This document shows positions 31,306-39,362 of a stretch of DNA of 42,500 bases, piece after piece. A model generated the notes under the pieces. That model ran no database searches. It saw only the letters and a program-made list of their open reading frames with translations, and was not told the origin of the DNA. Location of the stretch: positions 1-42,500 of the IMG/VR virus record IMGVR_UViG_3300005617_000625. One strand, given 5' to 3'. Source of the stretch: a virus. How positions within the stretch are numbered: position 1 is the stretch's first letter; every line of letters starts with the position of its first letter. Made by a program: the position numbers and the translations under genes.

Positions 31306-33222
31306 ATGACAAAACAGGAAATCCTTACCCTGATAAACGGGGCGGTAATCAACATCGCACCTGGTGTGAATCCCCAAACCATCTTCGATGCTGCCGCCGC
31401 TGGTAGTTACATTCGCTTCCTTCCCGGCACCCACACCTGGGGAATAAACTCCAATCGGGCGATCTTGAATGTCACCAAGTCGATGGCTATCGAGCTAATG
31501 GCTGGAGCAGTCCTGAAACTAGCAGACAATACGACAGCCTTGGAAGTAGCAGGGGAAATTACCACCAACCAGGGACCTTACAAGACGCTGGATGATATGA
31601 CCATCGGGGCAACCAGCAATTACGACCTGGGCCTGGGAGCTATCTCCTACTTTGTTCAGATTGACGGAGTTTCCAGCCCGAATACCTATACCTGGGGAAC
31701 CTATACGGAGGCTGGTGTACAAACAACAATTGGCTCGGGGGTATCAATAACCGGCTCCGAACAAACCCTGGCTCACGGGGTGAAAATCAAGTTCAACGCC
31801 ACTACCGGGCATTCCCTGAACAGCGTATGGTACATTGCCTATGATGGGCCGGAATCTTATGGCATCAGAGTAGGAACCGGAACCCATACCACCTACATCG
31901 AGAATGTACACATTTTTGGCCAGGGTTTGATTGACCTTAATCTTCAGAACAACATTCAGCCGTCCAACCTGGTTGCCACCACTTCGGCCTGCGTACTGTT
32001 TCACGGGCGAGTACGGTATTGCAGCGTGACTGATATTTCGATGCAGAATGGTATGCGCTCAGTGATGATGTACGGAGAAAACAACGGTACTTACCTGCAA
32101 GGCGGGTTAACCCAAGGCGGAACCGACTTCGCGGCGGAATACATCGATGTATTACGAACGAAAACCTACTCGACTTCCATTCTAGGCAGTGGAATCCTAA
32201 TGGGCCACCCCTCCCACCGGGGAAGCCTGCGCTTTATTCGGGTGAATAACAACTTCATCCAGACCACTGCGACCCCCATCGAACCCAACTACCAGTGTCA
32301 GGATTACCAGGTAATTGGCAACCTCTGCGACGGTACAGTGGCAGTGAGAGGGATACATTGCTGGCGAAAATCCATCAATGGCACTATCACCGGCAACCGG
32401 ATTGTCAACGCGCCTAACGCGGTCGCTGCCGTAGAAATATCCGCACCAGGTATCTGGGAAACTGGCCAAAATATCTATACGGATGCCAGCAATATTCTTT
32501 CGGGGCCAGTTCAGGGTTATCTCTATGCGAGTGATGTGTTGGGCCTACTGGGGCCTACCAGTTATTTCATCGCAACCTCCGGGGCTTATGCTGCCTCCTA
32601 TCCGCTTACCCAAGCCACTAACTTACAACCCGTAACGCTTTGGGCTGACCAGAGTGGTGCCCGGCACTCGGCTGTACCACCTCTGTTAACCGATGCGCCA
32701 ACCTACAAGTCTTCCACGAGTGCACTGACTTTCGCCGCCAATCGGTACATGCCTCATAATTTCGGCACCTCAGACCCAGTTGCTATGACGATTGTGGCAA
32801 AGATTCAAGTGCCCAACATCGCCACTGCCAGCAACACCTTTTGGCACCACCGTTCTGAAACCACCCGGTTAATCCAATTAGGGGTCAGTTCTAGCAATGT
32901 AACGCTTCAACTCCGGAGTTCGGGTAACGTGCTTCAGACCGTTATGAAAGCGGCAACCGCCAATAACACGTACATGAAAATTATTGCCGAGTTCGATAAG
33001 GTAGGCAACCTGCATCGGCTGTACGTAGATAATCTTACTTCTCCTGGCACGAATACCACCAATTTCGGGGCAGAAACCTTCACCTCGTCGATTCAGAGTA
33101 TCGGGGCTTATAATATTGCCGGTAGCATTACCCGAACCTTTACAGGTGATATTCAAATACTTGCCGTTTACGACAAGTTGTTTAACGATACCCAAAAACA
33201 AGCCATTCTGGACGCGTTGTAA
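31306..33222 (+). CDS. Tailspike-like protein: right-handed beta-helix plus LamG-like domain
   Basis: A 638-residue protein from ATG 31306 (MTKQEILTLINGAVINIAPG). The start ATG follows the fibre stop by one base. Residues about 30-400 show parallel beta-helix/pectate-lyase-like pattern (GTHTTYIENVHIFGQGLIDL; INGTITGNRIVNAPNAVAAV). Residues about 430-638 resemble a LamG/concanavalin-type domain (SSTSALTFAANRYMPHNFGT to TGDIQILAVYDKLFND). It likely binds and cleaves a host surface polysaccharide. No signal peptide is present. Confidence 0.7.
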   Translation: MTKQEILTLINGAVINIAPGVNPQTIFDAAAAGSYIRFLPGTHTWGINSNRAILNVTKSMAIELMAGAVLKLADNTTALEVAGEITTNQGPYKTLDDMTIGATSNYDLGLGAISYFVQIDGVSSPNTYTWGTYTEAGVQTTIGSGVSITGSEQTLAHGVKIKFNATTGHSLNSVWYIAYDGPESYGIRVGTGTHTTYIENVHIFGQGLIDLNLQNNIQPSNLVATTSACVLFHGRVRYCSVTDISMQNGMRSVMMYGENNGTYLQGGLTQGGTDFAAEYIDVLRTKTYSTSILGSGILMGHPSHRGSLRFIRVNNNFIQTTATPIEPNYQCQDYQVIGNLCDGTVAVRGIHCWRKSINGTITGNRIVNAPNAVAAVEISAPGIWETGQNIYTDASNILSGPVQGYLYASDVLGLLGPTSYFIATSGAYAASYPLTQATNLQPVTLWADQSGARHSAVPPLLTDAPTYKSSTSALTFAANRYMPHNFGTSDPVAMTIVAKIQVPNIATASNTFWHHRSETTRLIQLGVSSSNVTLQLRSSGNVLQTVMKAATANNTYMKIIAEFDKVGNLHRLYVDNLTSPGTNTTNFGAETFTSSIQSIGAYNIAGSITRTFTGDIQILAVYDKLFNDTQKQAILDAL

Positions 33223-33229
33223 AAAAACA

Positions 33230-35182
33230 ATGAAAAAACTCCTTCTCTTTATTCAGCTTGCAAGCGCGTCGTGCATACAGCTCTGGCTCGCCTGGCCAGC
33301 TATGGGGCAACAGTACCTCTATACCCCAGCGGAACTAACCGTATGGCAAAGCAGAGCCACTAGCGGGCCTTACAAAAACAAAAGCGACGCTCAGGCTAAT
33401 AGCCCGGCGGATTGGAATCGGATCGTCAGTAATGCCGCATCTTTCTACAACAATCAATCGGCGGAAATCTGGTCAGGTTACACGGAGGTTGGCTGCATTC
33501 CTCAGAACACCACCACGAAAACCTACGAGCCGGAAGCCTACGCCTACAAATTGCAGGATGCGGCCTTGTACGGACTGGTAACCGCTAATTCCTCCTATCG
33601 AAACGCCGTCAAGGCTGCCGTGCTGGCACAGATTGCAAAGCCGGGCGTAAACTTTGCTGATGGTTCGAGATGGTGTATTGGTGCCGGAGGGGTCAATGAT
33701 GTGAATCCCGGATTCATTATCGCCGAGTGGGTCACCCGTTTACTACACGCCTACCTCTATACCTACGACCTATACAGTGCTGGCCAGCATACCACGATCG
33801 CGAATTTCTTTGGCCCGGCCGGAACCTACTTTGCCGGACAAGTGGATTACGCCCTCAACCCGCTTTTTGTTAACCGCCCAGGGGGGAATTATACCTTAGC
33901 TGGCGTAGGAGCCAGTGCCACCCCGCGCGGGCTGATTGATTATTTCGGCCCTTCATATGTGACGGTCAATGGTTATTTCAACAACCGTCGCTACTCGATG
34001 ATCTATACCGTAGCCGAAATTGGCTGGCTGGTGAACTCCACTGCGTTGAAGAATTCAGCAGCCCTCTACTTCAAGCAATACCTTCAGTACGCTATTTATC
34101 CCGATGGTAGAAATGTCGAAACAGAACGCAGTGTAGGCGCAACAGGAAAACCGGAAAAGGGTACGCAGTATATGGCTGGGGCAACCGCTTTGGCTATTGC
34201 CGTAGCGGATGTATTTGCCCGACACGGTGATTACAGTCTCTATGATTATGTCACCACGGTAGGGGCTTTCGGCAGCCAGGGTGCGCCAACGGGTGCGGGT
34301 AATGAACAGTTTGCAACAGGAAAGAGTCTGAAATTTATGATGTACTCGCTGGCCAGGTATTGGGATGGTACTCACCTGCGCTGGGGTACTGATCAGGCGA
34401 GCTTGAGCACGGATCAAGGCTACATTATGGACGGGGTATTCATTCCCAACCTGATCTACTACGAAATGGATACCTGGTTAGCTCTGGGTAATTTGTACTA
34501 CCAGGACTCTTACATTCGTAAGGCGTATCTGAGGCAATATGCGGGTGCGCGGCCTTACAATCAGAATCCGACCACAGCAGGGCCCTATGCGGTTTGGATG
34601 GGGCCAGGCGCCCCCTTTTCGGGAATATTGTTTCAGCACGGGCAAAGAGAGTATGACGCGAGCAACCCGTTTTTGGCCGTAACACCGGATCCCCCCATTG
34701 ATACGCTCTCGGTTGATAGCCTTCCAACTCCTTCGCCTCGTAGGAATGTTGCACTCAATAAGCCGGTTTCGGGTACGGTGCAATGGTTGGATAATTATGC
34801 TTACTATTTGACGGACGGAGTGAAGGACAACTTTGCGCAGCGGTATGTGAGTGCAGAGAATAATGCATTCGACACCCTTGACATCGATCTGAAAAGTAAT
34901 TGTTCGATAGACACAATTAAGATTTATACCGGTAAACAGGTAAGCCTTCCGGTGAATGTGAGTAATCCGGTAGAGTCATTTCGGGTACTGTATTATAATA
35001 GTGGGGTATGGACTCAGGCTTATGCTACTACCAGTAATGCCAGCAATATTGTATTGATACCGGTAAGCATTGCTTCGGCTTCGAAGCTGCGCATTATCGG
35101 AAGGGATATTGATGCAGGAGGGGAATTAAGGAAGAAGTTTACACGGCTCGTGGAACTGGAGGCTTATGGCACTACCCTGTAA
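33230..35182 (+). CDS. Secreted alginate-lyase-like enzyme with F5/8 type C domain
   Basis: A 650-residue protein from ATG 33230. A signal peptide ending in LAWPAMGQ spans residues 1-27. Residues about 28-490 begin YTPAELTVWQSRATSGPYKN and resemble the alpha/alpha-toroid alginate lyase group. Residues about 505-650 (RRNVALNKPVSGTVQWLDNY to FTRLVELEAYG) are an F5/8 type C/discoidin domain (CBM32-like). It would degrade exopolysaccharide outside the cell. Virion-bound depolymerase or a secreted biofilm-loosening enzyme are both possible; the signal peptide favours secretion. Confidence 0.7.
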   Translation: MKKLLLFIQLASASCIQLWLAWPAMGQQYLYTPAELTVWQSRATSGPYKNKSDAQANSPADWNRIVSNAASFYNNQSAEIWSGYTEVGCIPQNTTTKTYEPEAYAYKLQDAALYGLVTANSSYRNAVKAAVLAQIAKPGVNFADGSRWCIGAGGVNDVNPGFIIAEWVTRLLHAYLYTYDLYSAGQHTTIANFFGPAGTYFAGQVDYALNPLFVNRPGGNYTLAGVGASATPRGLIDYFGPSYVTVNGYFNNRRYSMIYTVAEIGWLVNSTALKNSAALYFKQYLQYAIYPDGRNVETERSVGATGKPEKGTQYMAGATALAIAVADVFARHGDYSLYDYVTTVGAFGSQGAPTGAGNEQFATGKSLKFMMYSLARYWDGTHLRWGTDQASLSTDQGYIMDGVFIPNLIYYEMDTWLALGNLYYQDSYIRKAYLRQYAGARPYNQNPTTAGPYAVWMGPGAPFSGILFQHGQREYDASNPFLAVTPDPPIDTLSVDSLPTPSPRRNVALNKPVSGTVQWLDNYAYYLTDGVKDNFAQRYVSAENNAFDTLDIDLKSNCSIDTIKIYTGKQVSLPVNVSNPVESFRVLYYNSGVWTQAYATTSNASNIVLIPVSIASASKLRIIGRDIDAGGELRKKFTRLVELEAYGTTL

Positions 35183-35375
35183 CGAAGCCAAACTTTTCAG
35201 CCAGCAGGGCGGAAAGTGGATTGACATACTTAGCAGGAAGGTTACGCTTGCCTGCCATAAACTGGTAAAGCGTTGTTGCTGGCATTTGACACTTCTTCTC
35301 TAGTTCGGTAAGGGAAAGAATAGCCTTCCGGTCTGGATCAGAGAGGAAGGCTCGAAGGGACTCAATATTACTCAT
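35172..35375 (-). CDS. Small XRE-like regulator
   Basis: A 67-residue protein with a helix-turn-helix (LTELEKKCQMPATTLYQFMA, then GKRNLPAKYVNPLSALLAEK), like short Bacteroidota XRE regulators. It is the second gene of a minus-strand pair inserted between the lyase and endolysin genes, and overlaps the lyase 3' end by 11 bases. It probably regulates its own pair, whose promoter is at 35589-35619, or a lysogeny function. Confidence 0.7.
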   Translation of the reverse strand: MSNIESLRAFLSDPDRKAILSLTELEKKCQMPATTLYQFMAGKRNLPAKYVNPLSALLAEKFGFVTG

Positions 35376-35563
35376 CAGTTAGCAACGCGAACGTCATAAT
35401 AGTGGTTGCCGCGTTCCTGAACACGGACATAATAAGCGAGTTTGCCGGATTCGTGTAATTCAATGGCTTTGGCCCGTGCGTTTTCAGCATAGTTATAGCG
35501 AGAATTGAACGCATACACTTTAGAGCTGTCAGCCTTGTTTACAAATTTGGTTGCAGTAGTCAT
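35375..35563 (-). CDS. Small protein paired with the XRE regulator
   Basis: A 62-residue protein (MTTATKFVNKADSSKVYAFN). Residues 24-60 (YAENARAKAIELHESGKLAY YVRVQER) look alpha/beta. It shares one base with the regulator downstream, so the two form an operon. A toxin-antitoxin pair was considered, but no toxin motif is visible. Function unknown. Confidence 0.65.
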   Translation of the reverse strand: MTTATKFVNKADSSKVYAFNSRYNYAENARAKAIELHESGKLAYYVRVQERGNHYYDVRVAN

Positions 35564-35588
35564 TTTATTTCGTTGTTTAAGTATGAAT

Positions 35589-35619
35589 CAAAGGTAAATA
35601 GAATAATTGATATTGTCAA
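35589..35619 (-). promoter_or_regulatory. Consensus Bacteroidota promoter for the 35563-35172 pair
   Basis: On the minus strand TTG (35619-35617), a 20-base spacer, then TACCTTTG (35596-35589), an exact TAnnTTTG -7 box. It lies 26 bases upstream of the ATG. AT-rich flanks support it. It would allow the pair to be expressed from the prophage independently of the late operon. Confidence 0.65.
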
Positions 35620-35650
35620 GAACACTGACAAAAATAGTTAATTTATTTTA

Positions 35651-36214
35651 ATGATCAAGCGGAAATTCTTTTTCGACACGGTAAACAAGCTGCTCTTTAA
35701 AGGCAAATTGTCCCCTAGCGCCTGGGTAGGAATGGAATTAATGCTGACGTATTGGGAAGCGAATCCCCGACCGGTGGGTGGACCTCAAGACATTCGCTGG
35801 CTAGCCTATATCCTGGCCACTACGATGCATGAGACGCAGCGCACCTTCCAGCCTATTGAAGAATTCGGCAAAGGGCATGGCAAAAAGTACGGAAAGCCGG
35901 ATCCCCAGAACGGACGTATTTACTACGGAAGGGGTTATTGCCAGATCACCTATCGAGTGAATTACGAGAAGTTCGGCAAGCTATTAGGAATTGACCTGGT
36001 GAACCATCCTGAACTGGCATTAGTAGAAGAATACGCCTTGAAGATTATTTTCATCGGGATGGAAAAGGGGCAGTTTACGGGCCGGAAATTAGCCGACTAT
36101 TTCAATGCCAAAAGCGAGAACTGGTACAAAGCGAGAAGAATAATAAACGGTGATGACTGCGCATCTGCCATTGCCGAGTACGGAAAGGTGTTTTACCAGG
36201 CTTTGCAGGGATGA
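35651..36214 (+). CDS. Endolysin, GH19 chitinase/lysozyme-like
   Basis: A 187-residue muralytic enzyme. TTMHETQRTFQPIEEFG has the HET catalytic Glu (E61) and a second acidic pair (E70, E71). YYGRGYCQITYRVNYEKFGK and LLGIDLVNHPELA are the GH19 substrate-groove signatures; FTGRKLADYFN follows. It hydrolyses peptidoglycan glycan strands to release progeny. No signal peptide is present, so it needs the holin at 37144. It starts the lysis cassette 35651-37677. Confidence 0.9.
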   Translation: MIKRKFFFDTVNKLLFKGKLSPSAWVGMELMLTYWEANPRPVGGPQDIRWLAYILATTMHETQRTFQPIEEFGKGHGKKYGKPDPQNGRIYYGRGYCQITYRVNYEKFGKLLGIDLVNHPELALVEEYALKIIFIGMEKGQFTGRKLADYFNAKSENWYKARRIINGDDCASAIAEYGKVFYQALQG

Positions 36215-36215
36215 A

Positions 36216-36458
36216 ATGGAAAAAGTTAGCCTTGCCGATGAGTATGATCAGTTCATCACCGCCTACGTTCAGCAGTTGGAAGGGCTGGTTTTTATTTTAA
36301 AGTATGAGCTACAGAACCCGACACCTGGTGGACCGGGAGACAACTTCTTCCAGTTGTTGTGGTTGCTCGACGATCTGATGACCAGTGGGGAAAAGATGCG
36401 AATGGATTTCGGGAAGCGGCTGAGAGAACAAATGAAAGGCGACGGGCAACCGGAATGA
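36216..36458 (+). CDS. Small lysis-region protein, unknown
   Basis: An 80-residue, mostly helical protein from ATG 36216 (MEKVSLADEYDQFITAYVQQ). No transmembrane segment or catalytic motif. It begins two bases after the endolysin stop and is part of the lysis cassette. It could regulate lysis timing; no family recognised. Confidence 0.6.
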   Translation: MEKVSLADEYDQFITAYVQQLEGLVFILKYELQNPTPGGPGDNFFQLLWLLDDLMTSGEKMRMDFGKRLREQMKGDGQPE

Positions 36459-36494
36459 AACCTAGTTCTAAGCAGATTAATGAAATGAAAGATT

Positions 36495-36815
36495 GTGGAT
36501 GGCCTTCTGGATGACCGCGAACAATTGCCGCACCGGCTCCAGCACGATACGCTTGGCCCTATGGCCACTTACATCGGATTGGTGAAAGTTATTTTTCGGT
36601 TCGAAGATAAAATGAGTGACGAAGAAATGGTGCTTTTCTTTCGTCACCTGGAAGAAACGGAGAACAAAATCAAGGACCGCAACGCCCGTTTTACCGGCCT
36701 CATCAATCGAGTGCAGGAGATATTGAATCTGATGGTCACCGATCCGGCAGCGGCACTGGAAAAAAGGCTTGAATTGAACAAGATAATGAAGAAGATAAAT
36801 GAGCGAACCCGGTGA
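36495..36815 (+). CDS. Coiled-coil lysis-region protein, unknown
   Basis: A 106-residue protein from GTG 36495; ATG 36561 (MATYIGLVKVIFRFEDKMSD) is a shorter alternative. Mainly helical (EETENKIKDRNARFTGLINR) and without a membrane segment. It is four-base-coupled to the next gene. Function unknown. Confidence 0.55.
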   Translation: MDGLLDDREQLPHRLQHDTLGPMATYIGLVKVIFRFEDKMSDEEMVLFFRHLEETENKIKDRNARFTGLINRVQEILNLMVTDPAAALEKRLELNKIMKKINERTR

Positions 36816-37147
36816 AAGCGTCGCCAGAGAAACCCGAAAAGGAGTGGAGCGAAAGGTGGTGGGGGAAGCTGCTGTTAGGGGGAGGTTCGGTACTGGTAGC
36901 CCTGTTCGTTTATAAAATGGTGAGTGTAGCCAACGATGTAGCGGAAATCCCGGCGATGAAAACCAGAATCAAGGTACTGGAATTGCAAGCAGCTCGGATG
37001 AAGCAGCGCACTGATTACGACTCCATCCGGGTAGTGCTGCTCAGGGAACAGAAGGAAGAAAGCCGGCAACGGAGTGAAAGGTTTGATTCTTCCCTGATAG
37101 AAGGAGATCGCCGGTTTGACAAAGCTTTAATTCGTAAACTTAAATGA
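36812..37147 (+). CDS. Inner-membrane spanin-like protein
   Basis: A 111-residue protein from GTG 36812. One transmembrane helix (about 17-35, GKLLLGGGSVLVALFVYKMV) is followed by a long charged coiled coil (MKTRIKVLELQAARMKQRTD and on). N-in anchored with a periplasmic coiled coil is the architecture of inner-membrane spanin Rz-type proteins. No embedded lipoprotein Rz1 was found. It is ATGA-coupled to the holin-like gene. Confidence 0.55.
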   Translation: MKASPEKPEKEWSERWWGKLLLGGGSVLVALFVYKMVSVANDVAEIPAMKTRIKVLELQAARMKQRTDYDSIRVVLLREQKEESRQRSERFDSSLIEGDRRFDKALIRKLK

Positions 37148-37677
37148 TTATGACCCTTACTAACAAAAGACAAATTATTTTCATTGCCGCGTTGCTCATT
37201 AGTATCCTGATACTGACCACTCGGCTATTTGCTCAGGAACCGGACAGTACTGGCACCGGTGGCCCTACGCCTATTCCAATTTTCACCAGCGTATGGAGTA
37301 TGCTGCTGTTTCTGTTCAACGTGGCGCTGATCCCTTTTTTGGTAGATAAGTTGGCACCGGTGACCTGGAAAAGCGGCACTAAAATACTGGTACTGGTTGG
37401 GCTGTCGGTTGCCGCATCGGTGCTGCAATTGATGAGTGAAGGACGGCTGGAGTTCCGTAATTTAGCTCAGTCAGCCCTTTCCTTGCTAGGCACAATTCAA
37501 ATATATTATAATCTGTTCGTAAAGAAATTTAAACTCGAAGGCCCCAAGGAACAGATTATGGATCAAGCTAAAGCCCAGATCGCACACCAGGTAGATGCAC
37601 TATCCCATTCAGAGGCGAAGGCCATCTTAGACCCGTTAACCCCCGCTGTGATTCAACTTGCGGCTGAGGTGAAATAA
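37144..37677 (+). CDS. Holin-like membrane protein
   Basis: A 177-residue protein with a first hydrophobic helix (IIFIAALLISILILTTRLFA) that may be a signal anchor, then two or three more (VWSMLLFLFNVALIPFLVDK; ILVLVGLSVAASVLQLM), and a cytosolic charged tail (GPKEQIMDQAKAQIAHQVDA). Multi-span small proteins next to an endolysin are usually holins, which release the endolysin at a set time. It is the last gene of the lysis cassette. Confidence 0.6.
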   Translation: MIMTLTNKRQIIFIAALLISILILTTRLFAQEPDSTGTGGPTPIPIFTSVWSMLLFLFNVALIPFLVDKLAPVTWKSGTKILVLVGLSVAASVLQLMSEGRLEFRNLAQSALSLLGTIQIYYNLFVKKFKLEGPKEQIMDQAKAQIAHQVDALSHSEAKAILDPLTPAVIQLAAEVK

Positions 37678-37702
37678 ATACTTAATCGTTAGCAAGTTAT
37701 CG

Positions 37703-37733
37703 TTGCACGCCGCGTATAAATTTTGTATATTTA
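37703..37733 (+). promoter_or_regulatory. Promoter for the HNH-AP2 gene
   Basis: TTG (37703-37705), a 20-base spacer, then TATATTTA (37726-37733), one base from the TAnnTTTG -7 box. It would start a transcript about 115 bases before the ATG at 37853, including the structured leader. An inverted repeat, CGTATAAATTT (37713-37723) with AAATTTATACG (37759-37769), overlaps it and may be an operator. Confidence 0.5.
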
Positions 37734-37739
37734 AACAAG

Positions 37740-37852
37740 GATTTCGCAGTCCCAAAGCAAATTTATACGACATTTACAAAGCCGTTTGGCGTGACTAGTT
37801 GGGTGGTTTGCTACCCTTGCGAAGCTAGAAGCGTTGAACGGTTTTTGTTGTT
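37740..37852 (+). ncRNA. Structured leader of the HNH-AP2 gene
   Basis: AAAGCCGTT (37778-37786) pairs with AACGGTTTT (37837-37845), nine pairs with one G-U. Within it CTAG (37795-37798) pairs with CTAG (37825-37828), and GGGT (37801-37804) pairs with ACCC (37813-37816). This is a nested, tRNA- or group-I-like compact fold ending seven bases before the start codon, so it can occlude translation. No known riboswitch class was recognised. Confidence 0.45.
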
Positions 37853-38542
37853 ATGAAAACAATACAATTAACGAAAGGTCAGGTGGCCTTAGTGGATGAT
37901 GAAGACTTTGAACGGGTGAATCAATTCTATTGGCAAGCTGGATATGAGAAGACAACGCATAAATATTATGCAAAGGGACATGTTAATGGTAAGCCGGTTT
38001 TGATGCACCGGTATATTCTAAGTATGACAGACCCTAAAGTTTTAGTAGACCATCGCTTTCATGACACGCTGGACAACAGAAAAGAGAATTTGCGGGTTTG
38101 CACCAATTCACAAAATAGTGCTAATTCAAAAAAGCAGCAATCTGACCGTTCCAGCAAATTTAAAGGGGTTAGTTGGCACAAAGTAAGGAAGAAATGGTGC
38201 TCTGTAATAGGCCATGGTAAAGCAAGCTTTCATTTAGGGCTTTTTGAAACGCAGGAGGCGGCCGCGTTAGCTTATAATTTAAAGGCTAAAGCGCTATTCG
38301 GCGAATTCGCTTTACTGAATGAACTTACCGAAGAAGAAATGACGATTGCTCTTTCACACCCTCCTAAAATAGAGTCCTCTAAATTTAAGGGGGTGTCTTG
38401 GCATCGGAAGGCACGCAAATGGATGGCACAAATCTCTATAAAGGGACAGCACCATCATTTAGGACTTTTTAGCGATGAAATGCAGGCCGCTAAAGTATAT
38501 AGTGAAGCAAAGGCTGCAACAAAGAGAGCGGAAATCAAATGA
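37853..38542 (+). CDS. Homing-type HNH endonuclease with two AP2 domains
   Basis: A 229-residue protein. Residues about 1-98 carry the HNH fold: LMHRYILSMTDPKVLVDHRF, then DNRKENLRVCTNSQNSANSK. Two AP2-type DNA-binding domains follow, at about 100-158 (SSKFKGVSWHKVRKKWCSVI) and 175-225 (SSKFKGVSWHRKARKWMAQI), nearly repeats of one another. Free-standing HNH-AP2 nucleases are selfish elements in phages that nick target genes of rivals. It has its own promoter and terminator, making it a self-contained insertion after the lysis cassette. Confidence 0.85.
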   Translation: MKTIQLTKGQVALVDDEDFERVNQFYWQAGYEKTTHKYYAKGHVNGKPVLMHRYILSMTDPKVLVDHRFHDTLDNRKENLRVCTNSQNSANSKKQQSDRSSKFKGVSWHKVRKKWCSVIGHGKASFHLGLFETQEAAALAYNLKAKALFGEFALLNELTEEEMTIALSHPPKIESSKFKGVSWHRKARKWMAQISIKGQHHHLGLFSDEMQAAKVYSEAKAATKRAEIK

Positions 38543-38570
38543 TGAGGTGAAAGCGGTTCCCCGCCGGGAT

Positions 38571-38641
38571 AGGTCGGTCCGCCGCAGCGGTTGAGGAAAC
38601 GGAGGCGCTGTGGGCGGTGCGCCGCTGCGACCTCTTTTTTT
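38571..38641 (+). terminator. GC-rich intrinsic terminator after HNH-AP2
   Basis: AGGTCG (38571-38576) and GCAGCGG (38584-38590) pair with CCGCTGC (38622-38628) and the following CGACCT, with a bulge between, and then comes TTTTTTT (38635-38641). It ends the HNH-AP2 transcript. Confidence 0.65.
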
Positions 38642-38731
38642 GTTGCAGTTGGCCGATTAATTCCTGAAATTAGCACCCGCACCCTAATAGAGAAGAGAAT
38701 AGAACGGGGCGGGGTAACAAATCTCATTAGG

Positions 38732-38766
38732 CACCCGGTGAGCGGACGGCTTGCCGGGTGTTTTTT
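38732..38766 (+). terminator. Second intrinsic terminator at the end of the rightward genes
   Basis: CACCCGG (38732-38738) pairs with CCGGGTG (38754-38760), followed by TTTTTT (38761-38766). It stands between the rightward operon and the stop codon of the first convergent minus-strand gene. The stretch 38543-38731 between the two terminators shows no gene. Confidence 0.75.
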
Positions 38767-38989
38767 ATGGCAGTCGCTTCCCCAGCAGCAGCAGATCGAT
38801 AGGATGACAGTGGAGCCAGAAGTAGAAATCTCCTCCAGCTTCTTCTGTCTCCCACTCAATGGGATCCCCATGGCGGGGCGTCCCCATTTGTTTGTTGTAG
38901 GCCCTAATAGCTTGCTCAAACTTCGCCTTGTTGAAACCAGAAACCAAATAAGGAAGGGTTACTTTTTCAGTGGTTTGTTTCTTTATCAT
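38765..38989 (-). CDS. Small protein ending the minus-strand operon, unknown
   Basis: A 74-residue protein (MIKKQTTEKVTLPYLVSGFN), with AKFEQAIRAYNKQMGTPRHG and a C-terminal WLHCHPIDLLLLGKRLP. Its composition is protein-like, unlike a competing plus-strand reading at 38591-39034. It is the last gene of the leftward operon; its stop lies in the T-run of the terminator. No family recognised. Confidence 0.6.
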   Translation of the reverse strand: MIKKQTTEKVTLPYLVSGFNKAKFEQAIRAYNKQMGTPRHGDPIEWETEEAGGDFYFWLHCHPIDLLLLGKRLP

Positions 38990-38999
38990 TGGAGTTGCT

Positions 39000-39362
39000 C
39001 TATTTTAGTCCTAACATTTTTCTCACCGCTTTAGCACTTAGTCCCGTCTTTTTGGCAATGTCTCCGACGGCCATTCCTTGCTCACGTAGCTGCTCAACGG
39101 TTGTGTCCGGTGGCTTTCCTACTGCGTCATCCTGAGGATGCTCAATAGGTCCACGGCTGGGCGGTTTTTCCATCTCCGTGATCGCCTTCATTAGTGTTTC
39201 CCTCGCCCAACTCATCCTCTCCAGCCCGTTAACCTCCATCATCCTGAGGATGCGATTAAAATCACCCGGTGTAAACTTCAGCGTAAAGCGTTCGCTCTTG
39301 ACTTCCTCGGCAGGAAGTGCGCGGTTAATTCCCCGGTTGTTGGCTAAATTTTTTCGTGGCAT
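39000..39362 (-). CDS. DNA-binding protein: RHH-like plus helix-turn-helix
   Basis: A 120-residue protein. Residues about 24-65 (SERFTLKFTPGDFNRILRMM, then EVNGLERMSWARETL) resemble a ribbon-helix-helix as in MobC-type or plasmid regulators. Residues 88-120 (TVEQLREQGMAVGDIAKKTG, LSAKAVRKMLG) are a helix-turn-helix. Its coding region contains two copies of the palindrome TCATCCTGAGGATG and its upstream end a third, suggesting that it binds them. Role: autoregulator or DNA-organising factor of the leftward operon (inference). Confidence 0.65.
   Translation of the reverse strand: MPRKNLANNRGINRALPAEEVKSERFTLKFTPGDFNRILRMMEVNGLERMSWARETLMKAITEMEKPPSRGPIEHPQDDAVGKPPDTTVEQLREQGMAVGDIAKKTGLSAKAVRKMLGLK

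Noticed and set aside
33116-33229. Extension of the lyase upstream of 33230
   Set aside because: It overlaps the spike gene and would bury the clear signal peptide that starts at 33230.
35172-35563. Toxin-antitoxin pair
   Set aside because: One product is an XRE-like regulator but the other shows no toxin fold or motif; left as an unknown pair.
37740-37852. Group I intron or IscB/omega-RNA-type element before the HNH gene
   Set aside because: No interrupted host gene, no RuvC domain in the protein and no recognisable catalytic core; only a local fold is supported.
38591-39034. Plus-strand 147-residue reading frame
   Set aside because: It crosses two intrinsic terminators and lies antisense to a better minus-strand gene; composition is not protein-like.
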